From the NCBI GenBank assembly GCA_965216695.1, contig OZ244212.1, forward strand, positions 4,092,001 to 4,156,000: 64,000 bases of DNA, in the 5' to 3' direction. This document shows positions 9,195-17,677 of the stretch, piece after piece (positions within the stretch are counted from its first letter, which is position 1; every line of letters begins with the position of its first letter). Both the position numbers and the translations under genes were made by a program. The DNA comes from G965216695 sp965216695 (lineage in GTDB: Bacteria > Pseudomonadota > Gammaproteobacteria > Pseudomonadales > Azotimanducaceae). The notes beneath the pieces are model-generated. The model searched no databases and was not told the origin of the DNA. It saw only the letters and a program-made list of their open reading frames with translations.

Positions 9195-11024
9195 ATGCGG
9201 CGACCGCTGATCTGCATCCTCGTCGCCCTGTATGGCGTGTATGGCTCCGATTGCGCGACCTCTGCCGCACCGGCGGGCGGATCCGTAGACGATGTGGTTT
9301 CTCGCGTTGTGGATGCGTCGGCAACCGGACGTACGGGTCGCGTAAAACGCGCGCTGTTCGGAGACCTGCACATTCATACGGCGTATTCGTTTGACGCGTT
9401 TCTGTTCGGAGTGCGCAATGAACCGGATGCGGCTTATCGTTTTGCACGAGGCGAACCCATAGCGCATGTGAACGGCGAGCGGATTCAACTGCGCCGGCCC
9501 CTCGACTTTGCTGCCGTTACCGATCATGCCGAGTATCTTGGGGTGTTTCCCAAACTGCTTGACCCCGAACATGGGCTCGCGACACACCCTATTGCTGCAT
9601 ATATGCGCGACGGCTCGCCTGAGGCCGTGCGGCGTGCGCTCTTTACCGTGGGGTATCGTCAGAACTCCGGAACCTGGGTCCCCGGTCTGCAGGAAGTGGG
9701 CGTAATGAATCGCGCGTGGCGGCTGAAGCGTGACGCAACCGAGCGTCATAACGAACCAGGCGTGTTCACAACGCTGCACGGCTTCGAGTGGACCAGCACG
9801 CCGGGTGGTGCGAATCTGCACCGCAACGTGATTTTCGCGTCCTCCAAGACGCCGGAGGTTCTGTTCACGGCGAACGATTCGCAGAATCCGGAGGCGTTAT
9901 GGCAATGGTTGGATGAGTTGGCGCGCCAAGGCATGGACGCGATCGCCATTCCGCACAACGCAAACATCTCTGCAGGCAGAATGTTTGGCGTAACCCGGCT
10001 GGACCAATCTCCGATGGACGCATCCTACGTGCATGCGCGCGCTCGGTTCGAGCCGCTGGTGGAAGTCACTCAGGTGAAGGGGTCATCGGAAACGCATCCG
10101 GTGCTTTCGCCCAATGATGAGTGGGCGTCGTTCGAGTTGTTCGAAACCCTGTTCGGTACCCAGCGGTCGGGTGCGCCGGCGGGTTCCTACGTACGGGATG
10201 CGTATCGCAGTGGTTTCGAACTTGCGGTTCGCGGCCTGGGCAATCCGTACCGATTCGGTCTGATCGGATCGTCGGATGGGCACAACGCAGCGGGTTCGTT
10301 TACGGAACGCACCTACTTCGGAAAACTGGGTGTTGCCGACGGCACAGCAATTGCCCGGGGCAGCGTTCCTGCGGACGGAGACACACGGTGGGCGTCGGGG
10401 GCGGCCGGTACGTCCGGCAATGCCGGCTGGGGTGCATCCGGTCTGGCGGGGGTGTGGGCCGGCGCGAACTCGCGGGACGAAGTTTTCGCGGCGTTGAAGC
10501 GGAAGGAAACCTTTGCCACGTCCGGCCCGCGGCTGGCGGTGCACCTCAGCGCTACGGGAGCCGTCGGCGAGCAGGTGGACATGGGTGCAACGGTTGCGGC
10601 GCAGCCCGGTACCCGCGTTACGCTGCATGCGCTGGCACGACGGGATCCGCATTCGGCGCCAATCGAGCGGGTGCAGCTGATTCGCGGCAGCTACCACAAC
10701 CACGCCTACGAGGAGCACATCATCCATCTCGCGTGCAGCCGCGGCGATCCGGATGCAGGCTGTGATCCAGCGCCCGCGCCTGCCACGTGCGGATTACCGG
10801 CGCCGGGTTTGAATGAATGGCAGGGCACGTGGCAGACCCCTCCGGTGCACCCGGGCGAACTCAGTTACTACTATCTGCGCGTACTGGAAGTGCCGACATG
10901 CCGGTGGTCAACCTGGGACGCAGTGCGCAATGGCACGCCGGTCAATCCGAACCTTCCCGCCCACATTCAAGAGCGGGCATGGAGTTCACCGATCTGGCTC
11001 GAAACCCACGGAGACATACACTGA
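9195..11024 (+). CDS. DUF3604 domain-containing exported protein
   Basis: A 609-residue DUF3604 protein with an N-terminal hydrophobic leader (residues 1-25). The family is PHP-like: the metal-site motif GDLHIHTAYSFDA carries H59 and H61, followed by AAVTDHAEYLG, AIPHNANIS and GSSDGHNAAGSF, all typical DUF3604 positions. A phosphatase-like or hydrolase metal-dependent activity is possible but unproven for this family. DUF3604 genes are very often found beside TonB receptors in marine proteobacteria, as here (15 nt after the receptor stop). Its stop overlaps the next start by one base (TGATG), indicating coupling. Confidence 0.88.
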   Translation: MRRPLICILVALYGVYGSDCATSAAPAGGSVDDVVSRVVDASATGRTGRVKRALFGDLHIHTAYSFDAFLFGVRNEPDAAYRFARGEPIAHVNGERIQLRRPLDFAAVTDHAEYLGVFPKLLDPEHGLATHPIAAYMRDGSPEAVRRALFTVGYRQNSGTWVPGLQEVGVMNRAWRLKRDATERHNEPGVFTTLHGFEWTSTPGGANLHRNVIFASSKTPEVLFTANDSQNPEALWQWLDELARQGMDAIAIPHNANISAGRMFGVTRLDQSPMDASYVHARARFEPLVEVTQVKGSSETHPVLSPNDEWASFELFETLFGTQRSGAPAGSYVRDAYRSGFELAVRGLGNPYRFGLIGSSDGHNAAGSFTERTYFGKLGVADGTAIARGSVPADGDTRWASGAAGTSGNAGWGASGLAGVWAGANSRDEVFAALKRKETFATSGPRLAVHLSATGAVGEQVDMGATVAAQPGTRVTLHALARRDPHSAPIERVQLIRGSYHNHAYEEHIIHLACSRGDPDAGCDPAPAPATCGLPAPGLNEWQGTWQTPPVHPGELSYYYLRVLEVPTCRWSTWDAVRNGTPVNPNLPAHIQERAWSSPIWLETHGDIH

Positions 11025-12109
11025 TGGACATTGCAGTAATCGGCGGCGGCCACGGTTGCTATGCGGCCGCAGCCGAGCTTTCGGACAACGGCCATCGGGT
11101 ACGCCTGTGGCGGCGCGATGCCGATAAGCTGGCGCCGGTGGCAGAACAGGGTATTGTGTTGCGCGACTACCGCGGCGCGCGCACGGTTCGGGTTTCGATC
11201 GCTACCGGCGATCTCGAAGCGGCGGTAGCCGGAGCCGAGTTGATCGTGATGCCGCTGCCGGCGACGACGCATGCCGACCTCGCGACGCGCCTTGCGCCAC
11301 TCCTGCGAGACGACCAGGTTCTGTTCTTCCCGCCGGGTACCTTCGCGAGTTACGTGTTTGCCCGTGCGCTCGCCGACTGCGGCAACGACGCTCGCGTGTG
11401 TTTTGCGGAAACCGGAACGCTCCCTTACCTCGCGCGGAAGCACGGGCCGCGCGAAGTGGTGGTGAGCGCGTACGGCAAACGGTTACCGACCGGGGTTTGG
11501 CCAGCAGAACGTAGCGCGTTTGCGCTTGAACGCATCGCGATCGCATACCCGGCCGTTGAACCTGCGCAGGATGCGCTGGCGGGCGCATTGATGAATGCGG
11601 GCCCGATCATCCATCCGCCGCTCATCTTAATGAACGCGGGTCCGCTGCAGCACTTCGATCACTGGGACATTCACAACGAAGGAACGCAACCGGCGGTGCG
11701 TGCGACAACCGATGCCCTTGATGCTGAGCGGGTGTCTATACGCGAAGCGTTCGGCTACGGCCCGCCGCACTTCCCGTTGGCTGACCACTACGCGACGCAC
11801 GGCGACGAATGGATGTATGGTCGCGGGGCCCACGAACGTCTCACTGACAGCGGCGACTGGCGTGAGCACATTGATCTCCACACGCACCGTTACATGCTCG
11901 AAGATACGCGTATCGGGTTGTCGTTGCTGGTGTCGGCCGGGCGCTATGTCGGTGTGTCGACGCCGGTGGCGTCGGGGTTGCTCGCGATTGCGTCGGCCGT
12001 TACGGGCCGGGACCTGTATGACGAAGGCCGCACGTTCGAGTCACTCGGCATCGATTCGTTGAGCCGCGACGCGTTGACGAAGCTGTTGCAGTTGGGGTTC
12101 AAGCCGTGA
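11024..12109 (+). CDS. NAD(P)-dependent octopine/nopaline dehydrogenase family protein
   Basis: 361 residues. An N-terminal Rossmann fold DIAVIGGGHGCYAAAAELSD binds NAD(P), and the C-terminal half has the octopine/nopaline dehydrogenase-type helical domain containing the pattern LMNAGPLQHFDHWDIHNEG, where the conserved His-Trp/Asp positions of this family occur. Opine dehydrogenases reductively condense an amino acid with a 2-oxo acid or run in the oxidative direction. The ATG at 11024 shares one base with the preceding stop and is chosen over a longer frame that lacks family similarity. The next gene starts inside its stop (GTGA), so the run is an operon. Substrate unknown. Confidence 0.85.
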   Translation: MDIAVIGGGHGCYAAAAELSDNGHRVRLWRRDADKLAPVAEQGIVLRDYRGARTVRVSIATGDLEAAVAGAELIVMPLPATTHADLATRLAPLLRDDQVLFFPPGTFASYVFARALADCGNDARVCFAETGTLPYLARKHGPREVVVSAYGKRLPTGVWPAERSAFALERIAIAYPAVEPAQDALAGALMNAGPIIHPPLILMNAGPLQHFDHWDIHNEGTQPAVRATTDALDAERVSIREAFGYGPPHFPLADHYATHGDEWMYGRGAHERLTDSGDWREHIDLHTHRYMLEDTRIGLSLLVSAGRYVGVSTPVASGLLAIASAVTGRDLYDEGRTFESLGIDSLSRDALTKLLQLGFKP

Positions 12110-13125
12110 GCGCGCCGCCCGATTGGGTCGGTGTGTACGGTGGTGGGCGCATGGGATTGGGCATTGCAACTGCGTTTGCGCTTGCGGGAATAGGCGTAAG
12201 GCTCGTCGACTCGAAGCCGCGCGCATCGGATCCGTTTCAGACACTCGTGTCGGAGGGCAACGCCCAGATTGCGCGAGACCTAGCCTTTCTGCAGTCGCGG
12301 AATGCGATTTCGGAAACCGAACGTGGAGCAATCGAGCGCCTGGTTGCGTGGTATCCCGCCGAGCGGATCGACGTGCTCGCTGACGCGCGCTTTGTATTCG
12401 AAGCGGTGCCCGAGATCATGGACGTCAAAGCCGAAGCCTTCCGGACGTTGGGTGCGCAGGTGCCGGAAAGTTGTGTTCTCGCGTCCACCACGTCGACGTT
12501 CCTCGTGAGTGACCTGGCGGAGTGCGTTAAAAATCCGGCGCGATTCGCGAACGCGCATTGGTTGAATCCCGCGCACCTTATGCCGCTCGTCGAAGTGAGT
12601 AGCGGCGACCAGACGTCCAACGCGACGACCGATCGGCTCGTCGCGTTGCTCGAGCAGGCCGGCAAAGTGCCGGTGCGCATGGGGCCGACGCCGGGTTATG
12701 TGGTCCCCCGCATCCAGGCGCTCGCGATGAACGAGGCTGCCCGCATGGTCGAAGAAGGCGTCGGTACGCCTGAGGAGATCGACAAGGCGATCCGGGTGGG
12801 TTTTGGGTTGCGCTTCGCCGTGCTCGGTCTGCTCGAGTTCATCGACTGGGGCGGCGGCGACATTCTGTACTACGCGTCGACATACCTCTCTGAGACCGTG
12901 GATGCGGACCGCTATCGCGTACCGGATGTGATCGCTGACAACATGCAGCAACGCCGTAATGGTCTGAAGGACGCCCGAGGCTTCTACGACTATGCGGACA
13001 CCGATGTCGATGCCTACCGCGATCAGCGCACCGCGGTTTTCGTTTCACTGCTCGAGCACCTCGGTCTGCTGCCGCAGGCCGGTGGAGCGCGCTCGCTCCT
13101 GAAGGAACGCGGCGATATCGGATAG
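12106..13125 (+). CDS. 3-hydroxyacyl-CoA dehydrogenase family protein
   Basis: 339 residues with an N-terminal NAD-binding motif VYGGGRMGLGIATAFALAG and a C-terminal helical 3HCDH domain. The catalytic region contains ANAHWLNPAHLMPLVEVSSG (the His-Glu dyad region of 3-hydroxybutyryl-CoA and carnitine dehydrogenases) and GYVVPRIQALAMNEAARMV. The expected activity is NAD-dependent oxidation of a 3-hydroxyacyl(-CoA) or related 3-hydroxy acid. The GTG start overlaps the preceding stop by 4 nt. The last 81 nt overlap the convergent cytochrome c gene, an unusually long overlap although both proteins look full length. Confidence 0.88.
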   Translation: MSAPPDWVGVYGGGRMGLGIATAFALAGIGVRLVDSKPRASDPFQTLVSEGNAQIARDLAFLQSRNAISETERGAIERLVAWYPAERIDVLADARFVFEAVPEIMDVKAEAFRTLGAQVPESCVLASTTSTFLVSDLAECVKNPARFANAHWLNPAHLMPLVEVSSGDQTSNATTDRLVALLEQAGKVPVRMGPTPGYVVPRIQALAMNEAARMVEEGVGTPEEIDKAIRVGFGLRFAVLGLLEFIDWGGGDILYYASTYLSETVDADRYRVPDVIADNMQQRRNGLKDARGFYDYADTDVDAYRDQRTAVFVSLLEHLGLLPQAGGARSLLKERGDIG

Positions 13126-13713
13126 TTGTTCGTCGTTCAGCGGTTGCGTCGATGCAATGGCCGCCATTGATTGTGCGTCTGCCGATTCGCTGCCGCGCGC
13201 GCCGATGCGGTAGAGGCGGTATTGGCGTGCGAGGTACCAGTCGCTGAACCCCGCGAGACCTGGCGCGCGCATTGCGGTTACCCCTTCGCCATTCGGCCCG
13301 TGACACACCGAGCAGGGTTGGTATAGCTTGGCGCCGGTCTCTGGGTTGCCCGACGCGGCGGTTGCCGGAGGTGCAGCAGGGAGCGACGCGATGTGTGCCG
13401 CAAGCCGTTGCAGGCGAACACCGTCTGCGGTGACGTAGATGGGGGCCAGCAACGTCATATGCTTGCCGTAGATGTCGTCTGTGTGTGTCCCGCGGCGACC
13501 GTCCGCGAACGCGCGCATCTGCGCTGTGACGTAGTCCTGATTCAAACCGGTGATGTTGGGTGCCTGTTTCGATGGGTTGCCGCGCCCGTCGTCGCCGTGG
13601 CAGGTTGCACATGCAAAGAACAGTTCATCGCCTGATTGCGCGAACGCGGTGCCTATCTGAAGCCCGAGGGGTAGCCCGAGCGCGACCGCTGCGAGTAATG
13701 ACCGGAGCGTCAT
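13045..13713 (-). CDS. Diheme cytochrome c (c4-like), exported
   Basis: 222 residues with a cleavable signal peptide (residues 1-25, ending TAFA) and two CxxCH heme-binding sites: C35-C38-H39 and C134-C137-H138. Two c-type domains of about 100 residues each fit the cytochrome c4 or c553-pair architecture used in periplasmic electron transfer. The ATG overlaps the stop of the upstream SnoaL-like lipoprotein gene by 4 nt, so the two are cotranscribed. It could accept electrons from one of the neighbouring flavin oxidases, which is inference. The 3' end runs 81 nt into the convergent dehydrogenase gene. Confidence 0.92.
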   Translation of the reverse strand: MTLRSLLAAVALGLPLGLQIGTAFAQSGDELFFACATCHGDDGRGNPSKQAPNITGLNQDYVTAQMRAFADGRRGTHTDDIYGKHMTLLAPIYVTADGVRLQRLAAHIASLPAAPPATAASGNPETGAKLYQPCSVCHGPNGEGVTAMRAPGLAGFSDWYLARQYRLYRIGARGSESADAQSMAAIASTQPLNDEQLSDIAAFLQERARSTGLRQQTEVLEQ

Positions 13714-14234
13714 GGCGCGTCCACTGAGTTACCCATATCCAGGATTACGCGCCAAACGCCGTCGTTTCCGCGCGCCCAAAGAAGCAGAAACTTGCCACGC
13801 TCAGGTCCCCAGCGCATGGACTCACCAGTTTCCTTGACGACCAGGTGGGAAGTGTAGCGGCCGCGCGTGTAGACCCAGTCATGTTCGCGCTTCACCTCTT
13901 CCACCGTGAGATCGAATTGGGCGGCGCGCAGGTTACCGAACACGACGTCGGCGAACGCCCGTATCGCGTCGATCCCTACGTCGGCCGGACGCCGGTTGTG
14001 CAGGGCCACGGCGTCGTCGGCAAATACGTCGAGCCAGCGTTCCCGGTCGCCGCTCCGAAAGGGTTCGGCGTAACGATTCTGAACCATTTGCTCGAACTGG
14101 CCGAAGTCACTCGCAGCCGTATTTACTGGTGAAGGGGTATCGCTCGGTTGTACGCTGTGTGCGCAACCGCCGAGCGTTGCGAAGAGTGTCGTGAACGTCC
14201 ATGCGCACAGCGCCATGCGGAGTTGATTTCGCAA
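13710..14234 (-). CDS. SnoaL/DUF4440-like (NTF2 fold) lipoprotein
   Basis: 174 residues. The N-terminus is a lipoprotein leader with lipobox TLGGC, followed by a linker and an NTF2-like domain (about 45-174) with the typical start FEQMVQNRYAEPFRSGD and a terminal strand GVWRVILDMGNS. NTF2-like proteins of this kind bind small hydrophobic ligands or act as isomerases/dehydratases; no catalytic set can be assigned. It is first in a two-gene unit with the diheme cytochrome c. One of three NTF2-fold genes in the window, the only one with a lipid anchor. Confidence 0.78.
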   Translation of the reverse strand: MRNQLRMALCAWTFTTLFATLGGCAHSVQPSDTPSPVNTAASDFGQFEQMVQNRYAEPFRSGDRERWLDVFADDAVALHNRRPADVGIDAIRAFADVVFGNLRAAQFDLTVEEVKREHDWVYTRGRYTSHLVVKETGESMRWGPERGKFLLLWARGNDGVWRVILDMGNSVDAP

Positions 14235-14408
14235 TACGACCTCCTGATCGTTGGATTCCGGTGTGGAAACGGGTCACGCTAACGCGCGCCTATGTTACAT
14301 CAGCGCTGTTGCATCAGTGCTTGTCGGTTGATCCCGATGCTGGCGCGTCTGCACCACGGCGCGTGGTGTTACACTTTTGGTCGTTCAGGCGGATGTGCGG
14401 CAGAATCG

Positions 14409-15854
14409 ATGCGGCGACGACGATTGCTACAACTGGGTGCAACCCTCTCTGCAGGCGGACTGCTGCATGGATGTTCCGCAACCGCGGTTTCGTCGCGCGT
14501 GACACAGAGCGCGAACGCCACGAGTGTTGGTTCGTCTGCGCGGGTTGTGCGCCGCGGCGATCCGGACTACGACGTCTGGCACTCGGGCAGCGCCTGGCAG
14601 CTTTACAAGCACCCGAGATATGCGGATGCCATCGCGCGGCCGCAAACGGCGGACGAGGTGGCGCGGATGGTGGCGCTTGCGCGCGACGAGGGGTTGCGCG
14701 TTGCCGTCAAGTCGGGCGGGCACAACGTAAGCGGGGCGTTTTACCGCGACGGTGGTTTACTACTCGATCTGGGCGCGTTCCGCGGCATGCAGGTGGACGC
14801 GGAATCACAAACTGCCTGGGTGGAGCCGGCGCTGTGGAGCCGGAACATGGCGCTGGAGCTGGAGCGCCACGGACTCGCCTTTCCGTATGCCCATTGCGGT
14901 ACCGTATCCATGGGCGGCTACGTGCTCGGCGGCGGAATCGGTCTGAACGGCGACGCCTGGGGTGGGATTGCGTGTGCGAACGTCATCGAAGCCGACGTGC
15001 TGCTCGCAAACGCCGACGTCGTTCGCGTAAATGAGCGAAGTCACCCGGACCTCTACTGGGCGGTACGCGGCGGTGGATACGGCTTTCCCGGTGCGGTGTT
15101 GCGCTACCGCTTGCAACTCTACCCGCTGCCGACGCATATCCGCACGTCCACATTCGTGCTGCCACTTGAACGCGCGCCCGAGGGAATGCAGTGGCTGCAG
15201 GACGTGCGCGATACGCAACCGGCGGATACAGAACTGATGATGCTGCTCGCGCACACGCCGCAGGGACCGGCCACCCTCGTTCGCTTCGTGGTGTTCGCAC
15301 ATTCGGAAACTGCGGCCCGTGACCGGCTCGACGCGTATGCCCAGCACCAGGTTTCCAGCAAAGCGGTTGCGCGGATGGAACATCATCCGTTGACGTTCGA
15401 ACAGTCGTTTCGCGAAAGCGTGGACGCAACGCGGGGCCTCGGTTTCGGGCACTACGCGGCCGAGACCGCGTGGACGCGCGAGCCGGTGGCGTCGGTTGCC
15501 GCATTGCTGGACACGTTTCGAAAAGCCCCCTCACCGATGTCGCACGTGCTGGTTTCGCCGCGTATCAACACCAACCTTCCGTCGAACGCGGCGTTTTCGC
15601 ACATTGAGCCGGGTTGGCTCGGCGTGTACACCATGTGGCGCGATGGGCGCGACAACGCGGCAAATTTTGCGTGGCATGCCGACATGACCGGGCACCTGGC
15701 AACCCACGCCACGGGACGCTACGTGAACGAAACCGACGGTTTCGGCCATCCGGAGCGGATACGCTCCTGCTACAGCGCGGGGGCTTGGGAACGTCTTGCA
15801 AGAATCAGAAGGCGTTACGATCCGCAATCATTGTTCTTTGGGTTTCCCACCTGA
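14409..15854 (+). CDS. FAD-linked oxidase with berberine-bridge (BBE) C-terminus, exported
   Basis: 481 residues from the ATG at 14409. The leader MRRRRLLQLGATLSAGG has a Tat-like arginine run and ends in a possible lipobox (LLHGC), implying export after folding with FAD bound. The FAD-binding domain contains KSGGHNVSGAF, in which H105 is at the usual covalent-flavin position, and the C-terminal BBE motif is RRRYDPQSLFFGFPT. Such enzymes oxidise alcohols, sugars or aromatic substrates with oxygen or another acceptor. The upstream in-frame codons were rejected because the leader would be buried. The convergent FAD oxidase ends 9 nt beyond its stop. Confidence 0.88.
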   Translation: MRRRRLLQLGATLSAGGLLHGCSATAVSSRVTQSANATSVGSSARVVRRGDPDYDVWHSGSAWQLYKHPRYADAIARPQTADEVARMVALARDEGLRVAVKSGGHNVSGAFYRDGGLLLDLGAFRGMQVDAESQTAWVEPALWSRNMALELERHGLAFPYAHCGTVSMGGYVLGGGIGLNGDAWGGIACANVIEADVLLANADVVRVNERSHPDLYWAVRGGGYGFPGAVLRYRLQLYPLPTHIRTSTFVLPLERAPEGMQWLQDVRDTQPADTELMMLLAHTPQGPATLVRFVVFAHSETAARDRLDAYAQHQVSSKAVARMEHHPLTFEQSFRESVDATRGLGFGHYAAETAWTREPVASVAALLDTFRKAPSPMSHVLVSPRINTNLPSNAAFSHIEPGWLGVYTMWRDGRDNAANFAWHADMTGHLATHATGRYVNETDGFGHPERIRSCYSAGAWERLARIRRRYDPQSLFFGFPT

Positions 15855-15863
15855 ATGGCGTGC

Positions 15864-17471
15864 TCAAGGGTCGATCAACACGCCGGGATTCATGATTCCG
15901 TTGGGGTCGAGTGATTTCTTTGCGGCACGCAACGCCGAGCGGAACGGACCAGGCACCTGTTGATCGTAGCCGGGTCGATGCATCCGGCCCACGGCATGAT
16001 GGTGGGTGCTGGTACCTCCTGCATCGATCACGGCCTGGGTTGCTGTATCTTTGATATGTCGCCAGATCTCCTCCTCGGCCCCGATAGGCGCTACGCCGGA
16101 AAAGCTGTAGTAAGGTGCTGGGCCGTCCGGGTACACGTGGGTGAAGCGGCACGTCAGAGTCGTGCTGTCGCCGAGGGTTTCGCGCAACGCGGCGCCGACT
16201 GTGGTTCGCACGTGTGCGTCGAACTCGGGCCAGCGATCCCAGGTAATGGCAGTCTCGAACGTGTCGGCCAGTAAACCCAGACCGTTCGTAAGTCCGGCGT
16301 TCACACCGATGAAGGCCTGTCGCCACGCGCCGACCGCGCCCGCTCTGCCTGTAGCTTGGCCGGTGCCGTCGTCGATGTGAATGGCGTCGTCGTCGATCGC
16401 ACCGCTATTGGCCCGAGCAATAGCGATTGCAGCGTCCATGTTCTTTTGCTGCGGAACATCAGCGGATTCTAAGCCGATGATCAGAAGCGACTGGGTGCCG
16501 TCGAGTCCGGCGTTTGCACCGGCCTCGGCAGGATCGAGCAGGCGCAGGTTGGACGGCCACAGTTTTGTCTGAACGATGTGACGCGTTGCCTCGTACCCGG
16601 CCTGCCACGACGGAAACACCACACCCGCGGTCGCGCGGAACACCGGACGTTTCTGAAGCCTCAACCATGCACTCGAAATGACACCGAATATGCCTTCGGA
16701 GCCGATGGCGAGTCGATCGGGGCTGGGCCCGGCACCGCTGCCGGGAAGTCGGCGGGATTCCCACCAACCGCGCGGCGTCAGCAGCCGCACGGACTCCACG
16801 AAGTCGTCGATGTGCGTATGGTTTGTGGCGTAGTGGCCACCGGAACGGGTAGCCACCCAACCGCCGACCGTAGACCACGGAAAACTCTGGGGGAAGTGGC
16901 GGAGTGTCAGGCCGTGCGGCCGCAGATGATCTTCCAGATCCGGGCCGAACACCCCTGCCTGAATGTTTGCGGCGCGGGATACGTCGTCGATTTCCAGAAC
17001 CTTGTGAAATCGCGCCATGTCGATCGTTACCGCCGTGTTGCCATCGTCGGGTGCGTTGACACCCCAGACAACCGACGTGGCACCGCCGTAGGGAATGGCG
17101 GTGTGCCCGGCGCCATCGCACCATGCCAGCACCGCGTCCAGTTGGTCTTCATCGCTGGGGAAAGCGACCGCATCGGGCGGGCTGTCGAACCGCCCGCGCA
17201 TTGCGCGTAGCAGTTCCAGCGGGTGACCTCCGTAGGTGTGTAGCGCGCGTTGATGATGGCTCGTGTCCACGAACGCCTGCAGCTTTTCGGGTACCTCGAC
17301 GCGGCCCGGTCTGAGCGGGACGTCGTTCAGATTTGGAATCGCGGGTGGGGTAACCTCACGACCGAAGCGTTCCGATAGCGTCCGCGCCATTGCGCGGCGT
17401 TGCTCGTCGCTTGGTTCGTCGCTGACGTTCCCCCAGGTCCAGAAGCTGCGCGGTTGATTCCAGACGGCCAT
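15864..17471 (-). CDS. FAD-binding oxidase, alkyldihydroxyacetonephosphate-synthase-like
   Basis: 535 residues of the vanillyl-alcohol-oxidase (FAD_binding_4) superfamily. The segments IPYGGATSVVWGV, TLRHFPQSFPWSTVGGWVAT and GSEGIFGVISSAWLRL match alkyl-DHAP synthase (AGPS), as does the C-terminal HHHAVGRMHR active-site histidine run and DPNGIMNPGVL. AGPS makes the ether bond in ether lipids, but many bacterial homologues are simply flavin oxidases, so a lipid role is not certain. The start at 17471 is preceded by GGAG at suitable distance on the minus strand; an upstream in-frame ATG at 17522 lacks one. No leader peptide is seen. Confidence 0.88.
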   Translation of the reverse strand: MAVWNQPRSFWTWGNVSDEPSDEQRRAMARTLSERFGREVTPPAIPNLNDVPLRPGRVEVPEKLQAFVDTSHHQRALHTYGGHPLELLRAMRGRFDSPPDAVAFPSDEDQLDAVLAWCDGAGHTAIPYGGATSVVWGVNAPDDGNTAVTIDMARFHKVLEIDDVSRAANIQAGVFGPDLEDHLRPHGLTLRHFPQSFPWSTVGGWVATRSGGHYATNHTHIDDFVESVRLLTPRGWWESRRLPGSGAGPSPDRLAIGSEGIFGVISSAWLRLQKRPVFRATAGVVFPSWQAGYEATRHIVQTKLWPSNLRLLDPAEAGANAGLDGTQSLLIIGLESADVPQQKNMDAAIAIARANSGAIDDDAIHIDDGTGQATGRAGAVGAWRQAFIGVNAGLTNGLGLLADTFETAITWDRWPEFDAHVRTTVGAALRETLGDSTTLTCRFTHVYPDGPAPYYSFSGVAPIGAEEEIWRHIKDTATQAVIDAGGTSTHHHAVGRMHRPGYDQQVPGPFRSALRAAKKSLDPNGIMNPGVLIDP

Positions 17472-17677
17472 GCAAGGGTCTCCAGTCAGCGTGCGCGTGC
17501 CGGTAGCGTACGCCAAATGCATGGGCGGAGCGAGGTGGGTTCTACGCGATCACGCTGCTACGGTTGTGTGGCCGGAACGCTCGACTACAATGGTGGACTC
17601 TGCGTAAACGCGATGTCAGACGCTGCGTGTTGCGCCGAGCGGAATCTCAAGTGGGGTCTAAAAAGGGGAGAAGACCG

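Noticed and set aside
8559..9821. 420-residue minus-strand open frame across the TonB receptor and DUF3604 genes
   Set aside because: It spans two well-supported plus-strand genes and their junction, with no recognisable motif.
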